From NCBI GenBank assembly GCA_016716135.1, contig JADJWX010000024.1, forward strand, positions 1 through 64,000: a stretch of 64,000 nucleotides of DNA, in the 5' to 3' direction. Shown here one piece after another: positions 8,263 through 17,102 of the stretch (the stretch's first letter is position 1; every line of letters begins with the position of its first letter). The notes under the pieces were generated by a model. That model worked only from the letters and a program-made list of their open reading frames with translations, was not told where the DNA came from and did no database searches. The position numbers and the translations under genes are program-made. This DNA is from Lewinellaceae bacterium (GTDB lineage: Bacteria > Bacteroidota > Bacteroidia > Chitinophagales > Saprospiraceae).

Positions 8263-9282
8263 CTATCCCAATCGATCCGGTGCGCGCCGGCTCCGCCAAC
8301 CCAACCAGCCTTCCAGGGCCAGCAACAAAAAAGCCGGCAACAGGAACCACTGGTAGTACGACTCAAACTCCGAAAACGAGCGCACCTGGAGGGTGCGTTT
8401 TTGCAAACGCCCCACTTCCCGGCGAATTGCCTGAATGGCGGCATCGCCCTGGGTCAGCCGGTAGGCTGCGCCGCCGCCGCTGCTTGCCAGGCGGTGCAGG
8501 GCTGCCTGGTCCAGCCGCGTGCGCACGATCTCGCCGGCTTCGTCCCGCTTGTATTGTCCGCGGCTGCCCGAAAATCCGGCCGGAATCGGTCCGCCGGCTT
8601 CCGTGCCGGCGCCAACGGCCAAAATAACCAGTCCGTCGGCATAGGCCGAAGCCGCGCGGTCGACGGCATCATCCTGGTGATTTTCGCCGTCGGTGATCAA
8701 AATGAGCGCCCGTCCGCCGCCAGGGTCGGGGTCGAACGACTCGGTCGCCAGGTCGATGGCGCGCGGGATGTCGGTACCTTGCGCCGTGATCATATCGGGG
8801 CTTGCGCTGGCCACAAACATATCGGCTGCGGCATAGTCGGTGGAAAGCGGCATTTGTAAAAAAGCATCGCCGGCAAAGAAAATCAGGCCGATGCGCTCGC
8901 CCCGCAGGGCTGTGATGAGCTTTCGAACGAAGGATTTGGCCAGTTCCAGCCGGCTGGGCGCCACATCTTCCGCCAGCATGCTTTCGGAAATGTCGAGTGC
9001 GATAAACACATCGGCGCTTTTTTGGGTTACCGGTTGTTTTTTTGCCCCGCGTTGCGGATTGGCCCAGGCAAAAGCCAGCAGGACAAGCGCCAGGGCAATC
9101 AGACCATTTTTAACAAAAAAACGAAGGCCCGACCAGCCCGGCAACACCCGCGCGACGGAACGCGGCACACCCACCTTGCTCAAGGCCCGGCGACGCCACC
9201 ATCGGTACCCCAGCCACAGCAACAAGGCAATGGGTATGGCCCACAGCAGGTTCAAAAAATAGGGATGTTCAAATTGCAGCAC
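8263..9282 (-). CDS. batB: Membrane vWA protein BatB
   Basis: The 339-residue protein starts at a GTG (9282), 25 bases after the end of batA. It has two N-terminal membrane helices (about 8-26 and 58-75), then a von Willebrand A domain (about 90-270) with an intact metal-ion-dependent adhesion site: D97-I-S-E-S101 and, further on, ITDGENH. A final helix (WFLLPAFLLLALEGWLGW) closes the protein. This helix, helix, vWA, helix order is that of BatA/BatB proteins, which sit in the inner membrane with the vWA domain in the periplasm and work with MoxR-type ATPases. The cluster was named for aerotolerance in Bacteroides. The exact client in this organism is unknown. Confidence 0.9.
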   Translation of the reverse strand: MLQFEHPYFLNLLWAIPIALLLWLGYRWWRRRALSKVGVPRSVARVLPGWSGLRFFVKNGLIALALVLLAFAWANPQRGAKKQPVTQKSADVFIALDISESMLAEDVAPSRLELAKSFVRKLITALRGERIGLIFFAGDAFLQMPLSTDYAAADMFVASASPDMITAQGTDIPRAIDLATESFDPDPGGGRALILITDGENHQDDAVDRAASAYADGLVILAVGAGTEAGGPIPAGFSGSRGQYKRDEAGEIVRTRLDQAALHRLASSGGGAAYRLTQGDAAIQAIRREVGRLQKRTLQVRSFSEFESYYQWFLLPAFLLLALEGWLGWRSRRAPDRLG

Positions 9283-9307
9283 AGCTCGTTCAGTTTTTTA
9301 ATCCCGG

Positions 9308-10297
9308 CTAAACCGTCACCGAGCGTAAAACGCCCCAGCGCAGCAGCAGTTCAAGCAATAAAATAATTACCGCCGCGCCAACCAGCCAGTGAAAATAATC
9401 GGTGGTTCGCCGGATGGTGGTCACATCAATTTTTGTTTTTTCCAACCGGTCAATTTGATCGTAGATGCCTTTCAGTTCGTTTTCCGACCAGGCGCGGTAA
9501 AACTTCCCGCCGGTTTTGGTTGCCATGTCCACCAACAGGTCGGTATCGAAAGCCATGTGGCGCGGTGCGAAATCGTAGGTGCCGTCGGGGTACCGCCGCA
9601 CCGGCGACATGACGATGCCGTTGGTGCCGATGCCCACCGTGTACACGCGGATGCCCAGCGTTTGCGCCATTTCAGCAGCTGCCAGGGGACTGATGTACCC
9701 GGCGTTGTTTTCGCCATCAGTGAGCAGGATGACGACTTTGCTTTTCGACGGGCTGTCTTTCAGCCGGTTGATGGCGGTGGCCAGGCCCATGCCGATAGCG
9801 GTGCCGTCTTCGAGCCGGCCCACGGTCAGGCTGCGTATAAACTGCTGTACCACACGCCGGTCGGTCGTCAGCGGGCACTGGGTAAACGCTTCGGCCGAGA
9901 ATGCCACCAGCCCCAGGCGGTCGTAAGGGCGTTTTTCCACAAATTCTTCCGCTACATGTTTGGCCACCTGCAGCCGGTCGGGATCAAAATCGCGGCTCAG
10001 CATGCTGGGCGAAATGTCGAGTGCCAGCATGATATCGACCGCTTCGGCCTGTATTTTTTGCTCCTGCCATTGGCGCTGCGGCCGGGTCATGGCCAGCGCC
10101 AGCAGCGCCAATGCGACCCAGCGCATTCCGGGCACCCAGCGCCGCAACCATACCCGCCAGCCAGTCCGGAGCGGCAATGCCGGGCGCTGCGGGAGGTACA
10201 GCACCAGGCTGCGTTGGCGGTTGCGCCGGTAATGGCGCCGCATCAGCAGGGGCAACACCAGCAACAATAAAAGCCAGATGGGTTGGGCGAGCGACAT
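9308..10297 (-). CDS. batA: Membrane vWA protein BatA
   Basis: The product has 329 residues from ATG 10297, six bases after the preceding gene ends, so the two are probably co-translated. A short N-terminal helix (PIWLLLLLVLPLLM), a second one (WVALALLALAM, about 60-70), the vWA domain with D94-I-S-P-S98 and LLTDGENNAG, and a C-terminal helix (LVGAAVIILLLELLLRW) match BatA. The TMxTGGKFYRA segment before the last helix is also typical. It is expected to act in the inner membrane together with BatB and the MoxR ATPase encoded upstream. Confidence 0.92.
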   Translation of the reverse strand: MSLAQPIWLLLLLVLPLLMRRHYRRNRQRSLVLYLPQRPALPLRTGWRVWLRRWVPGMRWVALALLALAMTRPQRQWQEQKIQAEAVDIMLALDISPSMLSRDFDPDRLQVAKHVAEEFVEKRPYDRLGLVAFSAEAFTQCPLTTDRRVVQQFIRSLTVGRLEDGTAIGMGLATAINRLKDSPSKSKVVILLTDGENNAGYISPLAAAEMAQTLGIRVYTVGIGTNGIVMSPVRRYPDGTYDFAPRHMAFDTDLLVDMATKTGGKFYRAWSENELKGIYDQIDRLEKTKIDVTTIRRTTDYFHWLVGAAVIILLLELLLRWGVLRSVTV

Positions 10298-10303
10298 AGG
10301 CAG

Positions 10304-11299
10304 TTAGTTCGTGCGGTTTTTTGATGCGGTTTCCGGCTCCGGAGGCCGGGGTTTGGTTTTTTCCACGAGCGCCCGGACCGTTTCAAAAGCCTGTTGGTGG
10401 TAGGTTTCGGGTGGATTGCCTTTGGCAAACTTGGCCAGATCGGCCCACTGGAGCAGTTCGGTCAGCGGTTGCAGCCAATACTCGGGCAGGTCCGTTTTTT
10501 GCAATTTCCGCAACATGGCATCGGAGGGCAATTCAAGCGCCGGGATATGATAGCGCCGTTCGAGATATTCCCGTGCAATGTGGCTCAGTTCGGAGTAGTA
10601 CGTTTTCAGCTGGCCCTGTTGCCAGTAACGCCGGCGCTCCAGTTCGGCAAGTTTGCGCAAGGCCAGCTCGTGGGGCGCCTGCCGGATCATGCGTTCCGTT
10701 TCCAGGCCGGTTTTTTGTTTTCGGAATAAAAACCACCAAATGGCCAGCGCCAGGAGCAGCACCCCTGCGGCGATCGGCCAGTAAGGCGTCAGGAAATCGA
10801 GCCAGTTGCGGGGTTCGCGGTAGATGTCTTTGATCTCCTGCATGTCGGCGGGGTCGTCCGGCGCCGGTGTGGGCAGCACGTTCAGGCTGAGCGCATTGGT
10901 TTGCAGGAAATCGCCTCCGGCAAAATGCAGGCCCAGTGGAGGCAGTTCGAGTTGGGCCGAGTCGAACGCGAGCAGGGTAAAATGCTGGACCCAGCGGCCG
11001 TTTTCCTGCTGCCAGCCGGTTTGGTTGATGATGTTTTTGGTCGGCAACAAGGTATCCCAGGCGGAAAAATCAATCTGTTCGGGCTGCCCGTAATCTTGCG
11101 GAACGCTGATATGCAGCACGAAGGGGTTGCCGGTTTCCACATACCCGCTGTCGAAGACGGCTACGGCGTCGTTTTGCGCGTGCATCCCCGATGCGCCCAG
11201 AAGCAGGCTCAGCAAAAAAAAGGTAACGATGTGGTTGCGGTTGATCACGGTATAGTTGTCGTCGTTATTCAGTGAAAAGCAAATCACGCATTCACTCAT
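10304..11299 (-). CDS. DUF4381-like membrane protein of the Bat/MoxR cluster
   Basis: The ATG at 11299 overlaps the stop of the DUF58 gene by four bases (ATGA), which supports this start even though the signal-like helix begins only near residue 27 (IVTFFLLSLLLGASGMHAQ). A GTG at 11248 would give a more conventional signal peptide. The periplasmic part (about 45-175) is beta-rich. A single membrane helix (WPIAAGVLLLALAIWWFLF) follows, then a charged cytoplasmic tail with LAELERRRYWQQGQLKTYY and REYLERRYHIPALE, which is the pattern of DUF4381-type proteins found between DUF58 and batA. The family is thought to assist the vWA/MoxR module. A biochemical role is not established. Confidence 0.8.
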   Translation of the reverse strand: MSECVICFSLNNDDNYTVINRNHIVTFFLLSLLLGASGMHAQNDAVAVFDSGYVETGNPFVLHISVPQDYGQPEQIDFSAWDTLLPTKNIINQTGWQQENGRWVQHFTLLAFDSAQLELPPLGLHFAGGDFLQTNALSLNVLPTPAPDDPADMQEIKDIYREPRNWLDFLTPYWPIAAGVLLLALAIWWFLFRKQKTGLETERMIRQAPHELALRKLAELERRRYWQQGQLKTYYSELSHIAREYLERRYHIPALELPSDAMLRKLQKTDLPEYWLQPLTELLQWADLAKFAKGNPPETYHQQAFETVRALVEKTKPRPPEPETASKNRTN

Positions 11300-12171
11300 T
11301 GCCGATGCGCCCGCTGCTCAAAAAATCGCAGCAAGGCCTGCGCATACGAATCGGTTGTGGGGATACTGAGAAAATCGGCGCCGGCGCGGCCAAACAAACT
11401 CCGGGTCATTTGGGTGCGTTCTTCAAATCGCCGCGTGTAGGCTTTCCGGAACGCTTCGTCGGAGGTATCCACCCAAGTGATTGAGCCCGACTCGGCATCG
11501 GCCACCCGCACCAGGCCTACATCCGGCAAGGACCGTTCGCGCATATCCCAGCTGTGCAGGCCGATACAGTCGTGCCGCCGGGCAAAAATGCGCAGGGGCG
11601 CCTCGTAATCTGCCGTCAGAAAATCGGACAGGATAAAACAAACGCTGCGTTTGCGCAAGACATTGCGGGCATACTGGAGGGCAGCAGCCAGGTTGGTGCC
11701 CCTGCCGGCAGGCTCCAGGTTTACCAGCTCGCGGATGAGGCGCAGGCTGTGCTGGCGGCCTTTTTGCGGCGGGATAAACAATTCCACCCGGTCGGAAAAC
11801 AGGAGCAGACCCACCTTGTCGTTGTTGGCAATGGCCGAGAAGGCCAGCACGGCGCAAATTTCCGTCATCACTTCTTTTTTCGACTGGCCGGTACTGCCAA
11901 AAAACGACGAGGCGCTGATGTCCACCAGGAGCATGACGGTCAGTTCGCGCTCCTCCTCAAAAATTTTCACATGCGGCTCGCCGGTGCGGGCGGTTACGTT
12001 CCAGTCGATGGTGCGCACATCATCGCCGGGCTGGTACACGCGCACCTCGCTGAACGACATGCCGCGGCCCTTGAAGGCGCTATGGTACCCCCCGGTGAAC
12101 AGGTTCCTGCTCAATCCGCGCGTTTTGATCTCGATCTTGCGCACTTTTTTTAACAGCTCGGTGGTGTCCAT
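11296..12171 (-). CDS. DUF58 domain protein (vWA-like, MoxR-associated)
   Basis: The 291-residue protein has no membrane segment. The DUF58 signature is at 44-63 (R-x-YQPGDDVRTIDWNVTART), followed by a vWA-like fold whose first metal-site loop is D84-I-S-A-S88. These cytoplasmic proteins are nearly always encoded next to a MoxR AAA+ ATPase and are thought to be its adaptor or substrate. Here the expected neighbour moxR is one gene upstream, separated by the DUF3298-like gene and a repeat-bearing gap. Downstream it overlaps the DUF4381-like gene by four bases. Confidence 0.9.
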   Translation of the reverse strand: MDTTELLKKVRKIEIKTRGLSRNLFTGGYHSAFKGRGMSFSEVRVYQPGDDVRTIDWNVTARTGEPHVKIFEEERELTVMLLVDISASSFFGSTGQSKKEVMTEICAVLAFSAIANNDKVGLLLFSDRVELFIPPQKGRQHSLRLIRELVNLEPAGRGTNLAAALQYARNVLRKRSVCFILSDFLTADYEAPLRIFARRHDCIGLHSWDMRERSLPDVGLVRVADAESGSITWVDTSDEAFRKAYTRRFEERTQMTRSLFGRAGADFLSIPTTDSYAQALLRFFEQRAHRQ

Positions 12172-12225
12172 CGTTTATGAATTGGGGAGTGTTGCTTTAG
12201 CAGCATTGAAAACGCATTTACGATT

Positions 12226-12342
12226 TACGAATTACGATTTACGAATGGTCCACCTATTCGGTTGTGATGTTAATTTCGTTGGTGTGTATTTGCAAGTGGG
12301 GAATTCCCATTCCCTGAAAAGGTGAACAAATCGTAATTCGTA
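12226..12342. repeat. TACGAATTACGATTT inverted repeat
   Basis: TACGAATTACGATTT (12226-12240) pairs perfectly with 12328-12342. Both arms are embedded in longer stuttering runs of the words ACGATTTACGAATT and CGTAATTCGTAGATCGTAATTC. It lies in the 197-base gap between the DUF58 gene and the DUF3298-like gene, with no coding frame of its own. Confidence 0.65.
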
Positions 12343-12368
12343 GATCGTAATTCATAAATTGAAAAATC

Positions 12369-13760
12369 CTATTTAACCAGGTCGGGAATCGGGTTATCGC
12401 GGCGCATGTAGGGTTTCAGGAGTTGATAGGGTACCGTCAGATTGTATTGGCCGTAAACCGGGTGGAACAGCGTGCTGAGCTCCAGGCCATCGCGGCGGAT
12501 GGTAAACATCGGAAATCCCTCTTTTTGAAGCCATTCGCGGAATTTCGGGTCCTGGGCAAACTTGGACATTTTGGGCGATTCTTTTTGGGCATAGTTGGCA
12601 AACCACTCCTTGGCGTCGAAGGTCTTGTTGAACAGGTCGTCAAAAACAATTTCCTTGCCCGTGCGGAGGTCAAAATTGAACGACTGCCCCTTGGTTTTTT
12701 CATTCCACGATTCGGCAAAAGTGAGGTAGCCGCAAAAGATCGTTTCTGTCCAGCAGGTCACTTCATACCAGGCGCTAGCCCGTTGGGCATTCCGGTTTTG
12801 GGGCGTTTCCGTTTTTTTCTGTGCTGCAATTGTTGTTTTGCATTGACCGACCCACTCGTTTATGCGCTGATCGAGGATGGCGTTGCAGCCAGCGCATTCC
12901 GTGCGCGGATAGATCGCATCGTAGCTGGAGGTATAGTCGGCATATTCCAGGCAACCAACCTGGTATTTGTAGCGCAGCAGCATTTTGATGGTGCGTTTTT
13001 CCCCGGAGCCAACCCAGAGGCAATCGGTCGATTGGGGGTCCTTAAGGTTTCCCTGAAGTTGGGCGGCGGTTTTCCCGTTGGGCAAAACGGCGCGGAGTTC
13101 GTACTGGTCGTCGGGCGAAATGCGGCCCTCGATGGTATAGGTTTTGTCGTCGGCCTCAATCCAAAGGTAGCCGTTGAGCAGGCCGTTGTTGACGCGAGCG
13201 AGGGTGAAGTCCACCCGGGCGTTATTCCACCGGGCGACGTAGCGGCTCACCCATTTGTTGTAGCCGCAGGGTTTGTTCAGGGCATTTTTTGATTTTGTTT
13301 CTTCGGCTTCCAGGTGGCTGCCCAGCGTGTTCACGGCATTGGTCCACTCGGCATTGATCCGGTCGGTTTGCAGCGTGCCGGTGATGTGGCCGGTGATCAT
13401 GCCCCGGGCATCGCTTTCATCGAGGAGCAGGATGGCGCCATCCAGTTTGCCGGTCAGTTTAAACCGGTTTTTACTTTCGGCGTATTGCAGGTAGCCGCGG
13501 CAGTTGCTGCCGTCGAAGCCCAGGGAGAGCACGACCTCCGAAACATCGTCGAGGCGACCCCGGAAATAGCGGACCCACTGGATTTTACTGTTAGCGTCAA
13601 AAAGGTTGGTAATGGCGGTGTCTTGCAAGGCGGCAGTTGCCGGTGCGACGGGCTTTTTTGCCGCAGGCTTGTTTTGCTGCGCAAAAAACAGGGCCGGGCA
13701 AAGCAGCAGCGAAAAAAACAGGGCTGCCGAGATGCGTTGTTGATTAGAAAAAATTGGCAC
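12369..13760 (-). CDS. Secreted protein with C-terminal DUF3298/RsiV-like domain
   Basis: The 463-residue precursor starts at GTG 13760 (no suitable ATG nearby), with a signal peptide ending near ALFFAQ. The N-terminal 250 residues are repetitive beta structure (paired GYLQYAES, GYLWIEAD, GYLTFAES motifs) and include a cysteine cluster (CLEYAD, TECAGCN). The C-terminal 100 residues carry FNFDLRTGKEIVFDDLF and later FTIRRDGLELSTLFHPVYGQYN, the pattern of DUF3298 domains known from anti-sigma factor RsiV and lipoproteins. It is inserted between moxR and its usual partner DUF58, only 29 bases after moxR, so it is probably co-transcribed with it. Its function is unknown. Confidence 0.78.
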   Translation of the reverse strand: MPIFSNQQRISAALFFSLLLCPALFFAQQNKPAAKKPVAPATAALQDTAITNLFDANSKIQWVRYFRGRLDDVSEVVLSLGFDGSNCRGYLQYAESKNRFKLTGKLDGAILLLDESDARGMITGHITGTLQTDRINAEWTNAVNTLGSHLEAEETKSKNALNKPCGYNKWVSRYVARWNNARVDFTLARVNNGLLNGYLWIEADDKTYTIEGRISPDDQYELRAVLPNGKTAAQLQGNLKDPQSTDCLWVGSGEKRTIKMLLRYKYQVGCLEYADYTSSYDAIYPRTECAGCNAILDQRINEWVGQCKTTIAAQKKTETPQNRNAQRASAWYEVTCWTETIFCGYLTFAESWNEKTKGQSFNFDLRTGKEIVFDDLFNKTFDAKEWFANYAQKESPKMSKFAQDPKFREWLQKEGFPMFTIRRDGLELSTLFHPVYGQYNLTVPYQLLKPYMRRDNPIPDLVK

Positions 13761-13789
13761 GGTATAAAATCGGTTGGTTAAAACAATGG

Positions 13790-14785
13790 CTAGGGCACTT
13801 CCACGGTGCTCAGCACTTTTTCAATGATATCTTCCTGCGTCACATTTTCAGCTTCGGCTTCATAGGTCAGCCCGATGCGGTGGCGCAGCACATCGGCGCA
13901 AATAGCCCGCACATCGTCGGGGATCACGTAGCCGCGGCGTTTCAAAAAAGCCATCGCGCGCGCTGCCTGGGCGAGGGAAATACTGGCCCGGGGGGAGGCG
14001 CCGTAGCTGATGAGTGGCTCCAGGCTGTGGAGTTTGTAGCGGGCCGGCTCGCGGGTGGCGATGACGATATCGAGGATGTATTCCTCGATTTTTTCATCCA
14101 TATAAATTTTGTGCAGCACGTCGCGGGCGCTCAGCAGGGCGTTTTTGGACACCACCGGCTGCACGTGCAGTTGCGTTTGCGCGAGGTTGAGGCGAATAAT
14201 GGCGCGCTCTTCTTCTTTTTCCGGGTACCCGATTTTCACCTTGAGCAAAAACCGGTCGACCTGCGCTTCCGGGAGCGGGTAGGTGCCCTCCTGCTCGATG
14301 GGGTTTTGGGTGGCCAGCACGAGGAAAGGCTCTTCCAGTTCGAAGGTTTCTTTTCCGATAGTCACCTGCCGCTCCTGCATGGCTTCGAGCAGGGCGCTTT
14401 GCACCTTGGCCGGGGCGCGGTTGATCTCGTCGGCCAGGATGAAGTTGGCGAAGATCGGGCCTTTTTGCACGGTGAATTCCGAGCGCGCCGGGTTGTAAAT
14501 CTGCGTGCCCAGCACATCGGCGGGCAATAAATCCGGCGTAAACTGAATACGGCTGAATTTGGCATCCACCGCCTGAGCCAGTGTTTTGATCGCCAGCGTT
14601 TTGGCCAGTCCGGGCATGCCTTCCAATAAAATATGGCCGCGCGTGAGCAAGCCGATGAGCAGTCGGTCGAGCATCATTTGCTGGCCAATGATCAGCTTAC
14701 CGGTTTCAGCGGCAAGTTTTTCCAAAAAAACGCTTTCCTGTTGAATTTGGTAGTTCAGCGCTTCGATATCCACGTGATGTTGCAT
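13790..14785 (-). CDS. moxR: MoxR-family AAA+ ATPase
   Basis: The 331-residue cytoplasmic ATPase has Walker A GMPGLAKT at 56-63, Walker B FILADEINRAPAK at about 115-127, and a sensor region ATQNPIEQEGTYPLPEAQVDRF. This is the classic MoxR core, and the lid domain follows. MoxR ATPases act as chaperone-like factors for vWA proteins encoded nearby. Here batA, batB, a DUF58 protein and a DUF4381-like protein lie downstream on the same strand. A TAnnTTTG (TATTTTTG, 14819-14812) lies about 27 bases before the ATG and may be its -7 element, although a TTG at standard spacing is not seen. Confidence 0.95.
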   Translation of the reverse strand: MQHHVDIEALNYQIQQESVFLEKLAAETGKLIIGQQMMLDRLLIGLLTRGHILLEGMPGLAKTLAIKTLAQAVDAKFSRIQFTPDLLPADVLGTQIYNPARSEFTVQKGPIFANFILADEINRAPAKVQSALLEAMQERQVTIGKETFELEEPFLVLATQNPIEQEGTYPLPEAQVDRFLLKVKIGYPEKEEERAIIRLNLAQTQLHVQPVVSKNALLSARDVLHKIYMDEKIEEYILDIVIATREPARYKLHSLEPLISYGASPRASISLAQAARAMAFLKRRGYVIPDDVRAICADVLRHRIGLTYEAEAENVTQEDIIEKVLSTVEVP

Positions 14786-14866
14786 GAAAAACTGGATTTT
14801 TTAGAAGTTGGCAAAAATAGGGCTACTGCTACAGAATGTCCCTGTTTTTGTTGGAAAGGATGAACG

Positions 14867-14894
14867 TTGAATGTAGGGGTTTGGTGTACCTTTG
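14867..14894 (+). promoter_or_regulatory. Promoter motif TTG-N17-TACCTTTG
   Basis: TTG at 14867-14869 and TACCTTTG at 14887-14894 match the Bacteroidota -33/-7 consensus with 17 bases between. The next plus-strand gene is aspS, 377 bases further on, so its message would have a long leader that includes the 14999-15142 inverted repeat. Confidence 0.5.
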
Positions 14895-14998
14895 CGGACT
14901 TTTCGGCCCCACCCGGGATTGCCAAAACGTTGATTGAATCATTTTGAATGTATTGGACTGGATTGTGGTGGTTTTATTTGACTTAAGCCACTCCGCTT

Positions 14999-15142
14999 GC
15001 TCAACCCCACCCCCATCCCCTCCCCCAACGGGGAGGGGGGCTTGCCCTCAAACTTTTTTTAGATTTCGTTTACGCAATCAATAAGTAAGGCGGAATCAGG
15101 CCCCCCTCCCATTTGGGGGAGGGGATGGGGGTGGGGTTGAGC
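14999..15142. repeat. C/G-rich element with 30-bp perfect inverted arms
   Basis: Arm 14999-15028 (GCTCAACCCCACCCCCATCC continuing through CCTCCCCCAA) is the exact reverse complement of 15113-15142. Each arm also has an internal partner (CGGGGAGGGGGGC after the left arm, GCCCCCCTCCC before the right), so two side hairpins or one long stem could form. A close relative lies at 36449-36568. Confidence 0.85.
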
Positions 15143-15270
15143 CGGGTAATGCCGGAAGGCTGATAAACTACCACAATTCAATCCTTTCACCTTCAAAACA
15201 TCAATCCTCTTTTGGGAAATTAGAAATAAATGGGAGGGGCCAAACCGCCGTTAATACACCATACGCAACC

Positions 15271-17031
15271 ATGTACAGAACCCACACCTGCAACCAACTC
15301 CGCCTGGCCGATGCCGGCAAAACCGTAACCCTGGCCGGCTGGGCTGCCACCATCCGCGACAAAGGCGGCCTGCTTTGGATCGATTTGCGCGACCGCTACG
15401 GCATCACCCAATTGGTTTTTGACGAAAATTACACTGCTCCCGAACTGTTTGCCGTCGCGCGCAGTGTAGGCCGCGAATTTGTGTTGCAGGCCAGCGGCAC
15501 CGTGATCGAACGGGCTGCAAAAACCACTAAAATTCCGACCGGCGAGATCGAGATCAAAGTCAGCGAACTCAAAATCCTGAACAAGGCCAAAACCCCGCCT
15601 TTCACCATCCAGGACGATACTGACGGGGGCGACGAGCTGCGCATGAAATACCGATACCTCGACCTGCGCCGCAACGCCGTGCAGCAGAATATTCTTTTCC
15701 GTTCCAAATTGGCCATTGAAACGCGGAAGTACCTGTCGGAGCAGGGCTTCGCCGAAATTGAAACGCCCTTTTTGATCAAATCGACCCCGGAGGGCGCCCG
15801 CGACTTTGTGGTGCCTTCGCGCATGAACCCGGGGCAGTTTTACGCCCTGCCGCAGTCGCCGCAAACCTTCAAGCAAATCCTGATGGTCGCCGGTTTCGAC
15901 CGGTATTTTCAGATTGTCAAATGTTTCCGCGACGAAGATTTGCGCGCCGACCGCCAGCCGGAATTTACCCAGATTGACTGCGAAATGGCCTTCGTGCACC
16001 AGGAGGATATCCTCAACACGTTCGAAGGCCTGACCAAATATTTGTTCCAATCGGTGCTCGGCCTCGACTTGCCGGATTTCCCGCGGATGACCTACGACGA
16101 GGCCATGCGCCGCTTCGGCTCCGACAAACCCGATTTGCGCTTCGGCATGGAATTTACCGACCTGACTGCTGCTGCACAGGGCAAGGGTTTCCAGGTGTTC
16201 GACAGCGCCGAAAGCGTGCTCGGCATTTGCGCGCCGGGCTGCGCCGAATACAGCCGCAAGCAGATCGACGAACTGACGGAGTGGGTGAAGCGCCCGCAGA
16301 TCGGCGCGCGCGGGCTGGTGTATGTGAAATATGATGCCGACGGTTCGATTAAATCCTCCGTCGACAAATTTTACAGTGCCGACGATCTGAAAACCTGGCT
16401 CGATGAGTGCGGCGCCCAACCCGGCGACATGCTGCTGCTGCTTTGCGGCGAAACCGAAAAAACGCGCAAGCAACTCTCCGAACTGCGCCTCGAAATGGGC
16501 GCCCGCCTGAACCTGCGCCAACCCGGCGATTTCAAACCGCTCTGGGTGCTCGATTTCCCCCTGCTCGAATGGGATGAAGACGCCAACCGCTTTTTCGCCA
16601 TGCACCACCCGTTCACCTCGCCCAAGCAGGCCGACATCCCCAAAATGGACAGCGACGACCAGGCCACGCTCAAAAGCATGCGCGCCGACGCCTACGACCT
16701 CGTGCTCAACGGCGTGGAGATCGGCGGCGGCTCTATCCGGATACACGACCGCGACCTGCAAAGCCGGAACTTCCGCCTGCTCGGTTTCACCCCCGAACAG
16801 GCCGAGGCCCAATTCGGCTTTCTGCTCGGCGCTTTCGAATACGGCGCGCCGCCGCACGGGGGCATTGCCTTCGGCTTCGACCGCCTGGCCGCGGTGATGA
16901 ACGGCGCCAACTCGATCCGCGATTTTATCGCTTTTCCGAAAAACAACATGGGCCGCGATATGATGATCGACGCGCCAAGTGCGGTGGATCAGGGGCAGCT
17001 GGATGAGCTGGGGTTGAAGATGGTGGAGTAA
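15271..17031 (+). CDS. aspS: Aspartyl-tRNA synthetase
   Basis: The 586-residue class II synthetase starts at ATG 15271 (MYRTHTCNQLR). An OB-fold anticodon-binding domain is at 1-110 (TVTLAGWAATIRDKGGLLWIDLRDRYGITQLVF). The catalytic core follows with motif 2 around FRDEDLRADRQPEFTQID and motif 3 GIAFGFDRLAAVM near the C-terminus. The GAD insertion domain lies between about 285 and 420. The length equals the bacterial type enzyme. It attaches aspartate to tRNA-Asp (and possibly tRNA-Asn; specificity is not readable with confidence). A clean intrinsic terminator follows 26 bases after the stop. Confidence 0.97.
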   Translation: MYRTHTCNQLRLADAGKTVTLAGWAATIRDKGGLLWIDLRDRYGITQLVFDENYTAPELFAVARSVGREFVLQASGTVIERAAKTTKIPTGEIEIKVSELKILNKAKTPPFTIQDDTDGGDELRMKYRYLDLRRNAVQQNILFRSKLAIETRKYLSEQGFAEIETPFLIKSTPEGARDFVVPSRMNPGQFYALPQSPQTFKQILMVAGFDRYFQIVKCFRDEDLRADRQPEFTQIDCEMAFVHQEDILNTFEGLTKYLFQSVLGLDLPDFPRMTYDEAMRRFGSDKPDLRFGMEFTDLTAAAQGKGFQVFDSAESVLGICAPGCAEYSRKQIDELTEWVKRPQIGARGLVYVKYDADGSIKSSVDKFYSADDLKTWLDECGAQPGDMLLLLCGETEKTRKQLSELRLEMGARLNLRQPGDFKPLWVLDFPLLEWDEDANRFFAMHHPFTSPKQADIPKMDSDDQATLKSMRADAYDLVLNGVEIGGGSIRIHDRDLQSRNFRLLGFTPEQAEAQFGFLLGAFEYGAPPHGGIAFGFDRLAAVMNGANSIRDFIAFPKNNMGRDMMIDAPSAVDQGQLDELGLKMVE

Positions 17032-17057
17032 GGTGGTTTACCCCACCTTGAGGAATG

Positions 17058-17102
17058 AAAGCTTCCCGGCGCACATGCTTGCGCCGGGAAGCTTTCGTTT
17101 TT
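17058..17102 (+). terminator. Intrinsic terminator after aspS
   Basis: AAAGCTTCCCGGCGCA (17058-17073) pairs perfectly with TGCGCCGGGAAGCTTT (17080-17095) around a six-base loop. CG and five T follow. This is a textbook rho-independent terminator 26 bases after the aspS stop. Confidence 0.9.

Larger units (their letters stand above)
14786..15270. other. 485-base gap between divergent moxR and aspS
   Basis: The gap holds the likely moxR -7 element on the minus strand, a full TTG-N17-TACCTTTG promoter motif on the plus strand (14867-14894) and a C/G-rich inverted-repeat element (14999-15142). I see no credible gene in it. Confidence 0.6.

Noticed and set aside
14999..15142. T-box or riboswitch upstream of aspS
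   Set aside because: The structure is a C/G-only inverted repeat with a relative at 36449-36568 far from any synthetase gene, so it is a repeat and not a specific leader.
15220..16857. Open frame of 545 codons on the minus strand
   Set aside because: Antisense to aspS; low-complexity translation, no family motif.
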